Positions 28,554 through 38,241 of a stretch of DNA of 64,000 nt are shown piece after piece. A program made the translations under genes and the position numbers. The first letter of the stretch is position 1, and each line of letters opens with the position of its first letter. The notes below the pieces were generated by a model that saw only the letters and a program-made list of their open reading frames with translations, searched no databases and was not told where the DNA came from. This DNA comes from Aureobasidium sp. EXF-3400 (lineage: Eukaryota > Ascomycota > Dothideomycetes > Dothideales > Saccotheciaceae): assembly GCA_024195585.1 (NCBI GenBank), contig SWBL01000288.1:1-64000 (forward strand), given 5' to 3'.

Positions 28554-30557
28554 CTACATAACAGCCTCCTCTTCATCAGGAACTTCTTGTAATGTCCCTC
28601 TCCTTGACCTCCGACCTCCGTGGAACATGTCGCTTAACGTAGCACTCAAACTCCTGTCTCTTGTCCTCGAAGACCCAGGTCTCTGCAACGGAGCACTAGT
28701 GCCTTCGCTCAACGCTTCCATGGCTTCCGTGCGAGATCCTCTGCCAGATGCTCTGCGACGGCCAGTCGATGTTGACGTCTCTACGATGCCCTTTCGCAGA
28801 CTATCCGCTACAATTACAGACAGCGAAGATGAAAGCGGAGCCGTGAGAGGACCAGGTAGAATTTGCGTCAATGTGTTTAGGCGACCAGGTGTAATATCGC
28901 TAGCATCGACTTGACGCTGCCGTTGCTGTGAGGGCGACAGTGCATTCGGACTGTCGTTGATCGAAGGGCTACTAATACCTCGATTGGGCGTTGTTGGTCG
29001 TCGCGGAGTTAGCTTTTGAGACGATATGGTGGGAAGGACGGGGGCGGATGTTGTGGCGTGCATGGGTGGTGGATGCTGAAGTCTCTGCTCGGCAGCGATA
29101 CTAGCGTCTGAGCGTGGATGAATGGCCGAGATGTTTGCGGGTGCGGGTAGCGTCCATGGATTATCGTTCAGTGGTGAACCAGCTTCGAAGCTGAAGTGCT
29201 GGGTGGGAGCATCGTCCGAAGTAATCACGAAAGAGGGAGCTTCTGATCGAGATGTTCTCGGTCGTAGAGAGCCACGGCGTGCGTCGCTACCCAGTCGCTC
29301 GCGGATCTCGGGCTGCTGGTGTTCTTCGTCTACCAGATCAATCGCTTCTCCGTCCTCTGATCCTTCCTCCTCATCTTGCTGCCTACTCTTTCCACGTCCC
29401 GATGTGATCAGCCACACTCCTGAGAAGGTCAGGGCACATCCTGCGAAGAACTTGATGGCATCGTCGGTCGTCGTTCGTTCGAAGTCGCGGTAGAGGATGG
29501 CACTGCCGATGACGACCGACAGTGTAAAGAGCACGAACTGCACGGGAATGACCTGTGTCGAGTCGAAGTGCTGCAGAGCGCGGTTGAGATACTTGATCTG
29601 CAAGACGGCGGTAGACACCAGAACTGCAACCAAGAGGTATGTGATAGGGAAGGTAACGACGTGCCAGATGGTGTTCGAGAGCAACGAAGCGACACCCTTG
29701 GTCGAGAGAGCCGTATAACCACCTGTAAAGAAAGCATTAGACACTGCGCCGTGTGAAGAAAGCAGGATACGCTCACCAAACAAGCCAACAAGACCGAGGT
29801 CAATAAGGACAGATTTGTGTCCGTATCTCGAGCTCACAGACATCAAAACCAGCATCAAGAAGACTGTAATTCCAAAGTAGGTTTTGAATTCCCAAGTCGA
29901 GATCAATTCCCAGATCTTGTTAGGCCCCAGCTTTGGATTGTTGCCGCTGGCGCTGAGAACCACTGTGACACAACCACCAATGGCAACTATAACGCCAAAC
30001 CCATCTCTTATTCTGAACTGCTCGTGCAGCAACAAAGGCGCAATCAAGCAGTTCGAGACCAAGGCCACGACACCGAGAGGCGACACGACCGAAGCGGGAG
30101 CGAAGCCGTAGGCGAGGAAGTTTCCGGCCTCGCCGAGTGTCATGAGGGCAATTCCAAGCCACCAGATAGGAGACTTGAGATACGACTTCGGCCCCGTAGC
30201 AGACGAGCGCTTGTTCGGGCGGATGGTGGACTCGGAAGACGACGAGGCTGACGAAGGAAGCAGCGGATCTGACTCTGAAGGCTCAGCATGACTGCCGCTG
30301 CCATTGAGATTTTCCGCTTCCCTTTCCTCAGCTATCCGCTCCTGCTGGGAGTCGCGATTGCGACTGCGCTTGTTCCTCCTCTTTTCTTCCTCGTCCTGGC
30401 GGTATTGGCGATTGAGGCGGATGTGGGCATATCGCTGGGTGTTCAAGGCGAAGGAAATGAGTATATTGCCAACTATTGCGGTTACGATGCCTATGATGGA
30501 AGACCATCCGCCGTTGACCTTGTCCAGGGCTCCCAAATGGAGAAAGTCGAGCAACAT
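28554..30557 (-). CDS. NIPA-type (DUF803) magnesium transporter, long fungal form
   Basis: 667 residues from the ATG at 30557. The first helix (WSSIIGIVTAIVGNILISFALNTQRYAHIRL) is followed by an acidic-basic loop. The NIPA core (about 130-390) has eight or so helices, including GIALMTLGEAGNFLAYGFAPASVVSPLGVVALVSN, LIAPLLLHEQFRIRDGFGV, and the final FAGCALTFSGVWLITSGRG. About 270 Ser/Pro-rich disordered residues follow, probably cytosolic and phosphorylated. NIPA proteins are thought to carry Mg2+ across plasma or endosomal membranes. An AG acceptor (TTCTTACAG) lies 31 bases upstream of the ATG, so a short 5' exon beginning with ATG at 30732 and joining in frame is possible. I keep the internal start because it opens directly into the first helix. 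Confidence 0.82.
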   Translation of the reverse strand: MLLDFLHLGALDKVNGGWSSIIGIVTAIVGNILISFALNTQRYAHIRLNRQYRQDEEEKRRNKRSRNRDSQQERIAEEREAENLNGSGSHAEPSESDPLLPSSASSSSESTIRPNKRSSATGPKSYLKSPIWWLGIALMTLGEAGNFLAYGFAPASVVSPLGVVALVSNCLIAPLLLHEQFRIRDGFGVIVAIGGCVTVVLSASGNNPKLGPNKIWELISTWEFKTYFGITVFLMLVLMSVSSRYGHKSVLIDLGLVGLFGERILLSSHGAVSNAFFTGGYTALSTKGVASLLSNTIWHVVTFPITYLLVAVLVSTAVLQIKYLNRALQHFDSTQVIPVQFVLFTLSVVIGSAILYRDFERTTTDDAIKFFAGCALTFSGVWLITSGRGKSRQQDEEEGSEDGEAIDLVDEEHQQPEIRERLGSDARRGSLRPRTSRSEAPSFVITSDDAPTQHFSFEAGSPLNDNPWTLPAPANISAIHPRSDASIAAEQRLQHPPPMHATTSAPVLPTISSQKLTPRRPTTPNRGISSPSINDSPNALSPSQQRQRQVDASDITPGRLNTLTQILPGPLTAPLSSSLSVIVADSLRKGIVETSTSTGRRRASGRGSRTEAMEALSEGTSAPLQRPGSSRTRDRSLSATLSDMFHGGRRSRRGTLQEVPDEEEAVM

Positions 30558-31122
30558 GGCGGCGTCAAGTCCGGAGGGTCTGAGACCTGTAAGAAAGGAG
30601 AGGGGGGAAATTCCTGGCTTGTCGCTGTATGTCTATCGGTCGTCTCTAGCCATACCAGTATCCGAACAGCGAGCTAATTGAGAAAGAGAGCACGCAACCA
30701 GCGACTGCGAGGAGAATGTCAACGACGGGGCCATCTTCACATGCATGCACGATGATGAGAAGGCACAAACTCAATCCCATTCGGCGAATCATTGCCCGAC
30801 CCTCCGCTCGTGCCAAACAAATCTCCGTCCTTGCCCGTCATCCAACCACATCCATCGTCTTGCTACTCGTGTGCACCTCCTATTCAGCTACTCAGTATGA
30901 GGATCAACAGAAATGATTTGGAAACACAGAGACTTTGAGTCTCTTTACTCAATTGTGGTATCTATCAAAGTAGCTAACTAATTCCCTTTTAATACAATCC
31001 TCTCGAATCTCAAATAAAAGCCGCCCTGATTAGAAGAAAGTGGGTATACCTGGACCTGCCAGAAAGAAGATGAAGTAAAGTCCGTCGCTATGCAAATCGA
31101 AAAACAAAGGTCTCAGACCTTA
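30558..31122. other. Intergenic region NIPA transporter / CRH glycosidase, possible upstream NIPA exon
   Basis: 565 bp between two minus-strand genes. On the minus strand an ATG at 30732 opens 25 codons plus one base that end at GTATGG and could splice in frame to the acceptor at 30589-30590. This could be a coding or untranslated first exon of the NIPA gene. Nothing else seen. Confidence 0.35.
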
Positions 31123-32352
31123 TTAAAGGATGAAGAAGGCCACTGCGACTCCAACAGCCGAGAAAAGACCAGTAGCAACAGTGTTGGAAACACCAGCGTT
31201 GGTGCTCTGCTGTGCGGGCTGGCTCGAGGTAGCCGAAGCAGAAGAGCTCTGAGAAGAACTCTTGGATGCGGATGCAGATGCAGATGCAGATGCAGATGCA
31301 GATGCGGCAGCCGAGGTGACGCTGGCGCTGACACTGCTGATGACCGACTTCAAAGTGGAGGCAGTCGAAGAAGAGTTGGAGCTTGCAACAACGGCAGCGC
31401 TGTCCTGAGCCTGAGCCTTCTTAACGCTGATGGAAGAGGTGGGCGCGACAGTGTTCATGCTGTTTGAGATGACGGCAGTGGACTTGAGTTGAGTTGCGCT
31501 TCCAGAGGCTGAAGACGAGGATGATCCAGAAGAACCGTCAACCAGCTTGATGCTCTCGTAGCTGCCAGTCTTGTCGGTCCATTCGTACTCTGCGGCCGGG
31601 TTGTAGTTGGTGATGCTGACAGTCTTGACGTACATGGTGAAAGGAGCCTGAGAGAAGTCTGTATCACCGCCAGCCCATTCGATGGTGCCGGGGGCGTTGG
31701 TGGCCGGGTCGCCAGCGACCCAGTTGCCCAACTTGAGGCGCATAGGGGTTTGAGGGAAGTTCTTACCGCCTACAGCGTCGGCGTACATGAGGGTGCGGAC
31801 GACCACACCGTCGATGAGCCAGTCAATCTTCTCCTCGGTCCAATCGAAGCTGTAAGTGTGCATGATTGTCTGAGGTGATGAGACGCTCTGGTATGTACCA
31901 CGATCATACGAGGTGGTGTTGCCCTTGCCAAAGTAGTTGGTTTGTGCCTGTGTGCCATCACCGCCGAGCCACTCCCAATCGATCTCATCCAGATCATCGG
32001 ACTCGAGAACCATGCTGCTCACGATTCCAACACCAGGAGCTGCTTGCATGGTAATGTCAACACGTCCGAAGAAGATGTAGAAGTCCGACGAGATGGTGGG
32101 TGCCTGGTTCTTGCCGCTGATGACGAATTCAGCACCCTTAGTGCCATCGTAGGTGAGCGAAGTTCCAGTGGCAGCACTCCAACTAGCGAGAGCCGACTTG
32201 CCCTTGGTGAAGTCACAGGTAAAGCTAGCCGCGTTGAGTCCAGTATCGTTAGGGCATGTCTTGTCCATGGGGTTGCAGCTGGTATAGGTCTGGGCAAAGG
32301 CAAGGGGAATGATGGCCAGCCCAGCTAGGGCAGAGTTTCTGGCGAAGTGCAT
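31123..32352 (-). CDS. CRH family (GH16/GH18-type wall) chitin-glucan transglycosidase, GPI-anchored
   Basis: 409 residues. Signal peptide 1-20 (MHFARNSALAGLAIIPLAFA). The GH16 catalytic fold carries the nucleophile/acid-base motif DEIDWEWLG at 122-130 (Glu 123 and Glu 127), flanked by SSMVLESDD and TNYFGKGNTTSYDRG. WTEEKIDWLIDGVVVRTL and TPMRLKLGNWVAGD are further CRH landmarks. After residue about 280 the protein is Ser/Ala/Thr-rich, including a run coded by a hexanucleotide repeat, and ends in a hydrophobic GPI-attachment signal (VATGLFSAVGVAVAFFIL). No CBM18 chitin-binding module is seen, so it is nearer Crh1 than Crr1/Utr2 forms with a lectin module. Known role: cross-linking chitin to beta-glucan in the wall. 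Confidence 0.92.
   Translation of the reverse strand: MHFARNSALAGLAIIPLAFAQTYTSCNPMDKTCPNDTGLNAASFTCDFTKGKSALASWSAATGTSLTYDGTKGAEFVISGKNQAPTISSDFYIFFGRVDITMQAAPGVGIVSSMVLESDDLDEIDWEWLGGDGTQAQTNYFGKGNTTSYDRGTYQSVSSPQTIMHTYSFDWTEEKIDWLIDGVVVRTLMYADAVGGKNFPQTPMRLKLGNWVAGDPATNAPGTIEWAGGDTDFSQAPFTMYVKTVSITNYNPAAEYEWTDKTGSYESIKLVDGSSGSSSSSASGSATQLKSTAVISNSMNTVAPTSSISVKKAQAQDSAAVVASSNSSSTASTLKSVISSVSASVTSAAASASASASASASASKSSSQSSSASATSSQPAQQSTNAGVSNTVATGLFSAVGVAVAFFIL
31265..31306 (+). repeat. Hexanucleotide tandem repeat (GATGCA)7 coding Ala-Ser
   Basis: Seven consecutive six-base units: GATGCG, five GATGCA, GATGCG. On the coding (minus) strand they encode alternating Ser and Ala in the stalk of the CRH protein. 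Such repeats vary in number between strains, changing stalk length without shifting the frame. Confidence 0.9.
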
Positions 32353-34418
32353 GTTGTCGGTAGTGTCGATGGAACGTCTCTTGATGAGAAAGAGAGGGGG
32401 ATCTGTGTTCGGCCTTGGCCTTATGAGGTGGAGGATGTGAATGTGATTGTTTGTGAATGAGAGGAATGTGGGTTGAAATTATGCACAGACAAACAGAATC
32501 GATATGTGAGATGAGGAATGCTGTAACAAGGGGGAACGACGTTCTATTATGTACTCGAAGGCCAGCCCAGCGCCAAAGGCTACTTTGAAGGTGGACTATT
32601 CGTATTATAGCGAAGCACAGATTCTGATACTCACTAGCGTGCCTGCGCCACCTGCTGCCACCGTTTCGTCCGTTCGTTGGCTGGCAGGTTGGTCGTCACC
32701 GAGGAAGATCTGGAGAGACCTACATACATACCTGCTGCTTCAGTCATTGCTAGCTGTGAATTGTCTCATCCTGTCCTCTGGCCATGTCTGGCTAGATAGA
32801 TCCTTTGGACCAGTCAGAAAGAGAGGCTTGCAGTAGGGCGCTTCAAGTTTCACAGCATACAGAGTAAAAGGAGGTGGTTGGGTACTGCAAGCGGTGACAG
32901 GGTCCCAGCCCTGCCGTCACCCGGCAAACTGAACCTTATCTACCGGCGCCAGCCATCCGCAATCGATGTTCGTCGTTGACTCGTTGCCCACGAGGCAACC
33001 GCGCAATCGACATGACGACGCGCGGATAGTCTGCAAGAACTGCCAGTAGTCTTTCTTTTTCTCCTCGTGTCTCCCCTGATTCTGTCTCGAGATTCCGGTT
33101 TCTAAGGCGTTTCTTGTCTTTCTCTTAGGTTGACCTAGAGATGCGCCTTTGAATCCGTTCGGCTGCTCGCATCTAGAGCTGGAGCCTCAGCCAAGACGGC
33201 AAGCTTTTGTCTATTTTCAGCACCGCTGACGACTCTGTCGTCCATCACGACTTTTTACGAACAACGAACCAACCATTTTGGTCTTCTTTTGCCTTACGTA
33301 TCCAGCTATTTTTGACCCTTTCGCCGTAGCAAACGGGTTTTCTCTACGTCAAGCATTCCGTATACCATTCTCTATATTCAGCCCTTGCAAGAGGCCAAGA
33401 GAGTAGCCGCCCATGTCTCGCGCCGAGCTGCCGGCTTGACGCTTGCTGAGATGAGATCCATTCTTTGAGAAATGGCAAATCAATCAGAAATGAACATCAT
33501 CTGAGTCTGATCCAGAACAGAGTGTCCGATACGGTATGCGGCGATACTCTGGAGATTTTGCATGTTACGACCGAAAGCAGTTTTCCACGTGCAGCAACAA
33601 CACATGCGAGACCCGCCTCCTGAGCTCCTCGAGAAGCATATCCATTTTGAAGCCTTGTATACGTGTTCTACCCCTAAACTTGTCGGTCCACAAACGAGAT
33701 ATCTCTGGCTCCAAGCAGCAAGTGGTTTGGCAAAATATCCCTCATGAATATCTCCTTGCGAGCCTCTAGCTGGTCTGCCATGTCCGCTTGGCGTTGTACT
33801 TTCTTGGATTCTGAGAGACACCAATCTCCACCTCAATTCGCAAGAATTACACCATATGTTGCTAATTTGCAGTGGACTATATGCATGTTTCAGTCGGTGT
33901 GAAATCCGCTTGCATGTCAGATTGCGGTTTCTCAGGTTGGTTTTGCTTGGATGTTACCTTTGTTCGATCTTTCAGCTGGTATATTATGACTCCTAGTCAA
34001 GGAGATTTACTCGATATCATCTCGCTTCAAGCCATCACTTCATTGTCTGCTTTGGTAGATACTCGCCATCCACACCTTCCACAATACTTCAATCGAAAGA
34101 TCAAATCTTTACATAGACATTTCGGCCTGGGCTTCTTTCCACCCTATGGTAGCATCCTGACCCACAAGCATTCGTCAGCACATTGGTCACTCTGCTCGAG
34201 CCGTTGCGGCAGAGCGTCGAGTCAAAGAGACACGGTGTGTGCATTGACCAAGTACTCCTTCTACAACAATCTTCGCTTTGGAAAAGTGCCTTTGCATTGC
34301 AGTTTCCTCGTAGCCATCTCTGTCTTTCTCTTCTCTGCTAATCCTCAGCACGGAAAACCTCCGGACTTGGAGAACATGGAAATCATGCGATCAACAGAAG
34401 CACAAGCGCCATAGACCG
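32353..34418. other. 2-kb region without a supported gene; orphan leader-like sequence
   Basis: The left 250 bp is the CRH promoter. From about 32900 to 33420 the plus strand looks like a promoter and CT-rich 5' leader, followed by ATGTCTCGC at 33412 that stops after eight codons. Downstream there are only short, unrelated frames (61 codons at 33562-33747, 118 codons minus at 33480-33836, about 180 codons plus ending at 34414), none recognisable. An uncharacterised spliced gene or a noncoding transcript is possible; I cannot build a convincing model. Confidence 0.35.
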
Positions 34419-35456
34419 TCACTTCCCGCCATCTCTGCCACGATAAAAGCCCTCCATCTCCGCTCTCTGTTCTCTCCATATCGCCTTCAGCAGTTTGTCG
34501 TGACTAGGATCGGTATCCCAATACTTGGCATGGAAACTTTTCGCTCCGGCTTTCCAATCTTTTTCCGTCGGCCAGTTTACATTCCAGCCATGCCATAGCG
34601 GTTTCCAGGGCATATTTCCATCACGCCTATGTGCGTAGTTGATCAAACTCTGCTCTTGCATGCCCATGTCGAAACGTCCTGGTACAGCCAACACGGAGAG
34701 GTAATACTTGAACAGCGCAATTGAAGGTGTGAACACTGCAAAGCCAAAGTTCATGTATGTTCCATCCGTGGGTGGTGGGTATGGGTGATCGTAGCCCCAG
34801 TAATCGGCATGAGCAGCCATCATATACGTCCTAGGCATTGCTCCCTCATCGTCCTTCTGGTTATTCGGCTCTTGCGATGTATGTTGCGTAATAGTGGCTT
34901 CGTCATAGAAAATCCCATCCAGCCGCTCGGTAACCAAATGATCAGAATCGATATAGCAGATTTTGGAGTACTGGGTAAGTTCGAAAAGCCGCAATTTGGT
35001 CATCATGTCTTTCCAACGCGGGTCGCCTGGAATCGCCCATCCGGGAGAGATACGCTCGACTTCTATCACGATTGCGCCGTCTTTCTCCAGTCTGGCTCGT
35101 TTGCGCGGGTGTGTTTCGTCGGTGACGATTACTACGAATGGGATAGAGGCATTCGTGCCTGCGGTGAGTGAATGCATCAATTGATAGCCCAGCACGCGTG
35201 TGGACACATAGTATCCGTCATCGTCGTCGTTTTCGGGCTTGGTAGGGTCGATGCCGCCAGTGAATGCACCGAGGAAGGTTACAAAGGCTACATTGGGCGT
35301 AGCCTTCTTGGATCCATGGAGAGAAGGTCGTGTTCCTTGTCGTCCATAAGATGCTGCAGGGTAGGAACGAAAAGACAGGGTTACGAGACAAGAGGCGAGG
35401 AAGAGGAGGGCAAGAAGACCCAGCACTTTTGGCGACGAGGCGCTCAGCTTGGACAT
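34419..35456 (-). CDS. Type II membrane glycosyltransferase, GT8 (glycogenin/GNT1-like) fold
   Basis: 345 residues from the ATG at 35456 (the frame extends upstream only with a GTG). Residues about 9-29 (PKVLGLLALLFLASCLVTLSF) form a signal anchor, placing the catalytic part in the Golgi lumen. NVAFVTFLG starts the nucleotide-sugar fold, VVIVTDETHPRKRARL follows, and the metal-binding DxD is in CYIDSDHLV (Asp 170, Asp 172). MMAAHADYWG, YMNFGFAVFTPS and EQSLINYAHR are typical of GT8 and glycogenin-like enzymes; HAKYWD near the end matches the conserved His region. Gnt1-type N-acetylglucosaminyltransferases are the nearest concept, but donor and acceptor are not determined. Confidence 0.8.
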   Translation of the reverse strand: MSKLSASSPKVLGLLALLFLASCLVTLSFRSYPAASYGRQGTRPSLHGSKKATPNVAFVTFLGAFTGGIDPTKPENDDDDGYYVSTRVLGYQLMHSLTAGTNASIPFVVIVTDETHPRKRARLEKDGAIVIEVERISPGWAIPGDPRWKDMMTKLRLFELTQYSKICYIDSDHLVTERLDGIFYDEATITQHTSQEPNNQKDDEGAMPRTYMMAAHADYWGYDHPYPPPTDGTYMNFGFAVFTPSIALFKYYLSVLAVPGRFDMGMQEQSLINYAHRRDGNMPWKPLWHGWNVNWPTEKDWKAGAKSFHAKYWDTDPSHDKLLKAIWREQRAEMEGFYRGRDGGK

Positions 35457-36121
35457 TGCGCGAGCAAGTTTTTGGATCCTATCCACAAGGCAGAACGGAC
35501 GGCGAAGAGACTAGAAGGTAACGATGGCATTTTCGGAGCGGGTTGGTGAAGTGTGGCCATTTCTCTCTGAAGCAAGGGCTGAGCTTGGGCAAGGGCTGAA
35601 GCTGAAAACCGCTGGATTTGCGCCTGGGCTGAACTAGAGTCTGTAACTTCCATCGTACTCCTATTACAGCAAAGAGCAAGGTATGTACCATAAGAAGGCA
35701 CAATTGTTTTGGGAAGCAGATGCATATCCACAGAGAGCTGATAAGTCGTCGCTTCTCAGTGACCCCTGTCCTGTTGCCTGTTACTATTGTGCATTTTTAT
35801 AGCTGCACGTGTTACATACTTTAGCACACAGGGACGTCGCATACGAGCTGTTCTTGCGCCTGGCCCGGTGCCAAGCTGCCTACCGTTATGTGAGGGCGCT
35901 TGGGCACGAGGGGTTCTAGAAAAGTTAATACCGAATAGTAAAAATTGAAAATCGTGAATTGAACAATAATTGAATAATGTTGTGAGAGTCCTTTGTTAAA
36001 CGCCCATGCAGGTATACTGTAAAGCCGATGCTCTACCTCAAAGACCACACCCCCCTTTGAACGCCAGATAAGTCCTTTTCCCAATGCTGTTGTTACATAG
36101 AGTGTAGGTGAGAGATGTATG
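35457..36121. other. Intergenic region, GT8 / MDM31
   Basis: 665 bp between minus-strand genes. Minus frames of 74 and 95 codons overlap around 35444-35731 with no recognisable product. The MDM31 3' end enters from the right. Nothing else seen. Confidence 0.4.
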
Positions 36122-38241
36122 TTACACAAGCTGGCCAGCGAGTCCAATGAATAGAGCTTGTGCCGCCAGCTGAATGGTCCAGAGACCAACCTTTTTCAGT
36201 CGTCGAGTACGTGCTCCGTCGTCAACGATATCACGGGCAAAGGCTTCATATGTCTATAGCACGTTAGCTCGGACCTAACATACAGTTTCAAGTAAGTGCT
36301 CACCTCTCTCGATAGATCGTCCAGAAGTCCGCTGTCAAATACCGTCCAGCTTCCGTCAAATTCGCTTACTCGCTTGACCACGCGACAGTTAATGGGAATG
36401 AATGTTCGTTTCGAGTTGATATATGCCACGATAGGACGGATGAGTGCGTTGTTCACGTATGACAGGTCTCTAGTGAAGATGGGCACAGCAGCTCGAACAT
36501 CGTTCAAGTGCACACGAAGATCCATGACGATGAAGCGTTTGTCCTCCTCGTTCTCGTCTTGTATTTCTTGCTCGTCGTGATGATCACTGGTGTCGTGTTG
36601 ATGCGTGGTATGGAGATAGTTGTGCGCCACGGTGGCTTCCATGCGATCATAAAAATCAGACATGACCTTCGCGATCGAGCCGTCTTGGTCTGCTGGGAAC
36701 ATGATGTCGGCAACGATGTCAACATTTCCCTCGTGGATCCAAGAAAAGGGACCTTCGACACCTCTGTTCAGATGATCGATATTCAGACCATCAATGCGTA
36801 GACGACTGTGCTTCTTCCAAGCAGAATGATCGCCATCTTCCTCGTTGATACTCAGCCCGGTATGGCTATGTGTTTGACGAGGATGGATGGTAAACAAAGA
36901 GTCGTCGAAAGAACCAGATATCATGTTGGCAGACATCAAATCATAGAACAGCCATTGTTTGCGGAAGCGCGGAAGGTCGCATGAGAATATAGATACCGAA
37001 AATGGACGGAAGTCGTTTGGCTGGTAGACGGTCAGAAGAACATCCGACACCTTGAAAGAGTCAATCTCAAAGTCTCCAGTGGTATGTTCATGTCGGTACG
37101 ACTTGGGGTCGATTGTCGGATCGCCAGGCAATATCGACGTACGATCGACTACTCCTCGTACGCCCTTGATCTCAACATCTCTCAACAGACCCTTGCCATT
37201 GAACCACTTGGTGAATGATAGAGTGACGTTTACCGTATCTATCGAGACATCGTATTGTGTATAATTGGTGTCCTCATCTTTCTGTTCCTTGCGGTCGGGC
37301 TTGCCTGCAGAGGCTGCGGCTGCGGCGGCGGCGGCACTTGCGGAAGAGCCTTTGGTGACGTTCGAACTCCCCTGGCCTGGACGGCGCGATACGAAGACGT
37401 TCTTGAATGAGATGACACCATCGTTCCAGCGCGGCACAATGGCGGACTCGAAGACGACCTTGACACCAGAAGACTGGGTCAAGTAGTTGCCGACCCAACC
37501 AGCAAGAGTCTCTTGCGCGAAGACAGTGTTCATGAAGAAGATGGCGAGCGAGACGAAGGTAGTGGTACCGAGTATGATCCAGAGGATGTGGCCAAAGAGG
37601 ATCCACGATACGAAAGCACTAATGTCATCGGTGTTGAAAGGACGAGCACTTCGGATAGAGAACCACTTGAAGCGGATACCAAGTCTCTGCCAGAAACTCG
37701 TAGCGGCAGCTAGCAGCTCATCTTTGGTTGGGCGGTGCAAATGCGGTAGGCGGTCCATGAGATGATAGTGATGGTGGGTTGTGTTGGGAGGAGGGGCATC
37801 TTGGGATTTTACGGACGATGGCTGTTCCTGCGTCTTGTCTTGATTGTCCTTATTCTTCTTTGGGTCAGGGTGGGCATTATCACTTTTAGACCTGTAGGTA
37901 GACTTCTGGAACGAGTCCTCGAGGTGTCGATGCCGTAGGGTCGAGGGGAAGTGGTTGTTACGCGATGTGTGAGAGTGCCGCTTCAGCGCCTGCGCGCATT
38001 CTCGAGCGATGTTGTGCGATGCTGCTGCATACCGGGTCGAGGAAGTAGTATGACCGAGGCCGATCGGATGCCTGTGCTCGAGCGAGGTGCTATAACATCG
38101 CATCAGAGGGTGGGCATCAGATGCAGTAGAAGCTCCAGCGAAGCGCCATAGCCGGCTGGTGCTGAGAGTCGCAGTCGACGCAGCGCTCGCCCGGGCTGTA
38201 AAGATGGCAGCAAAGGCATTGCGAGCTACATAGTGACCCAT
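36122..38241 (-). CDS. MDM31: Mitochondrial inner-membrane protein Mdm31/Mdm32 family
   Basis: Two exons, 36304-38241 and 36122-36253, with a 50 nt intron, give 689 residues. The second exon corrects the C-terminus to REXYEAFARDIVDD...KKVGLWTIQLAAQALFIGLAG-type sequence, ending in a hydrophobic helix as in the family. The N-terminus is Arg/Ser/Ala-rich with few acids (mitochondrial presequence); a long polar His-rich stretch follows to about 170. SWILFGHILWIILGTTTFVSLAIFFM (about 210-236) is the first membrane helix. Family signatures are FESAIVPRWNDGVISFKNVFVSRRP, NVTLSFTKWFNGKGLLRDVEIKGVRGVVDR, and FRKQWLFYDLMSANMISGSFD. Mdm31 and Mdm32 act together in mitochondrial morphology, nucleoid stability and inheritance. 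Choice between the two paralogues is uncertain. Confidence 0.85.

Noticed and set aside
28120..28914. 264-codon plus-strand frame
   Set aside because: Spans the uL5m start and the NIPA C-terminus in antisense, with no family resemblance and no promoter of its own.
33480..34414. Frames of 118 codons (minus) and about 180 codons (plus)
   Set aside because: Neither has recognisable domains or a good start; kept only as part of an unexplained region.
35457..35486. Ten extra N-terminal codons for the GT8 enzyme
   Set aside because: They begin at a GTG; the ATG at 35456 directly precedes the membrane anchor.
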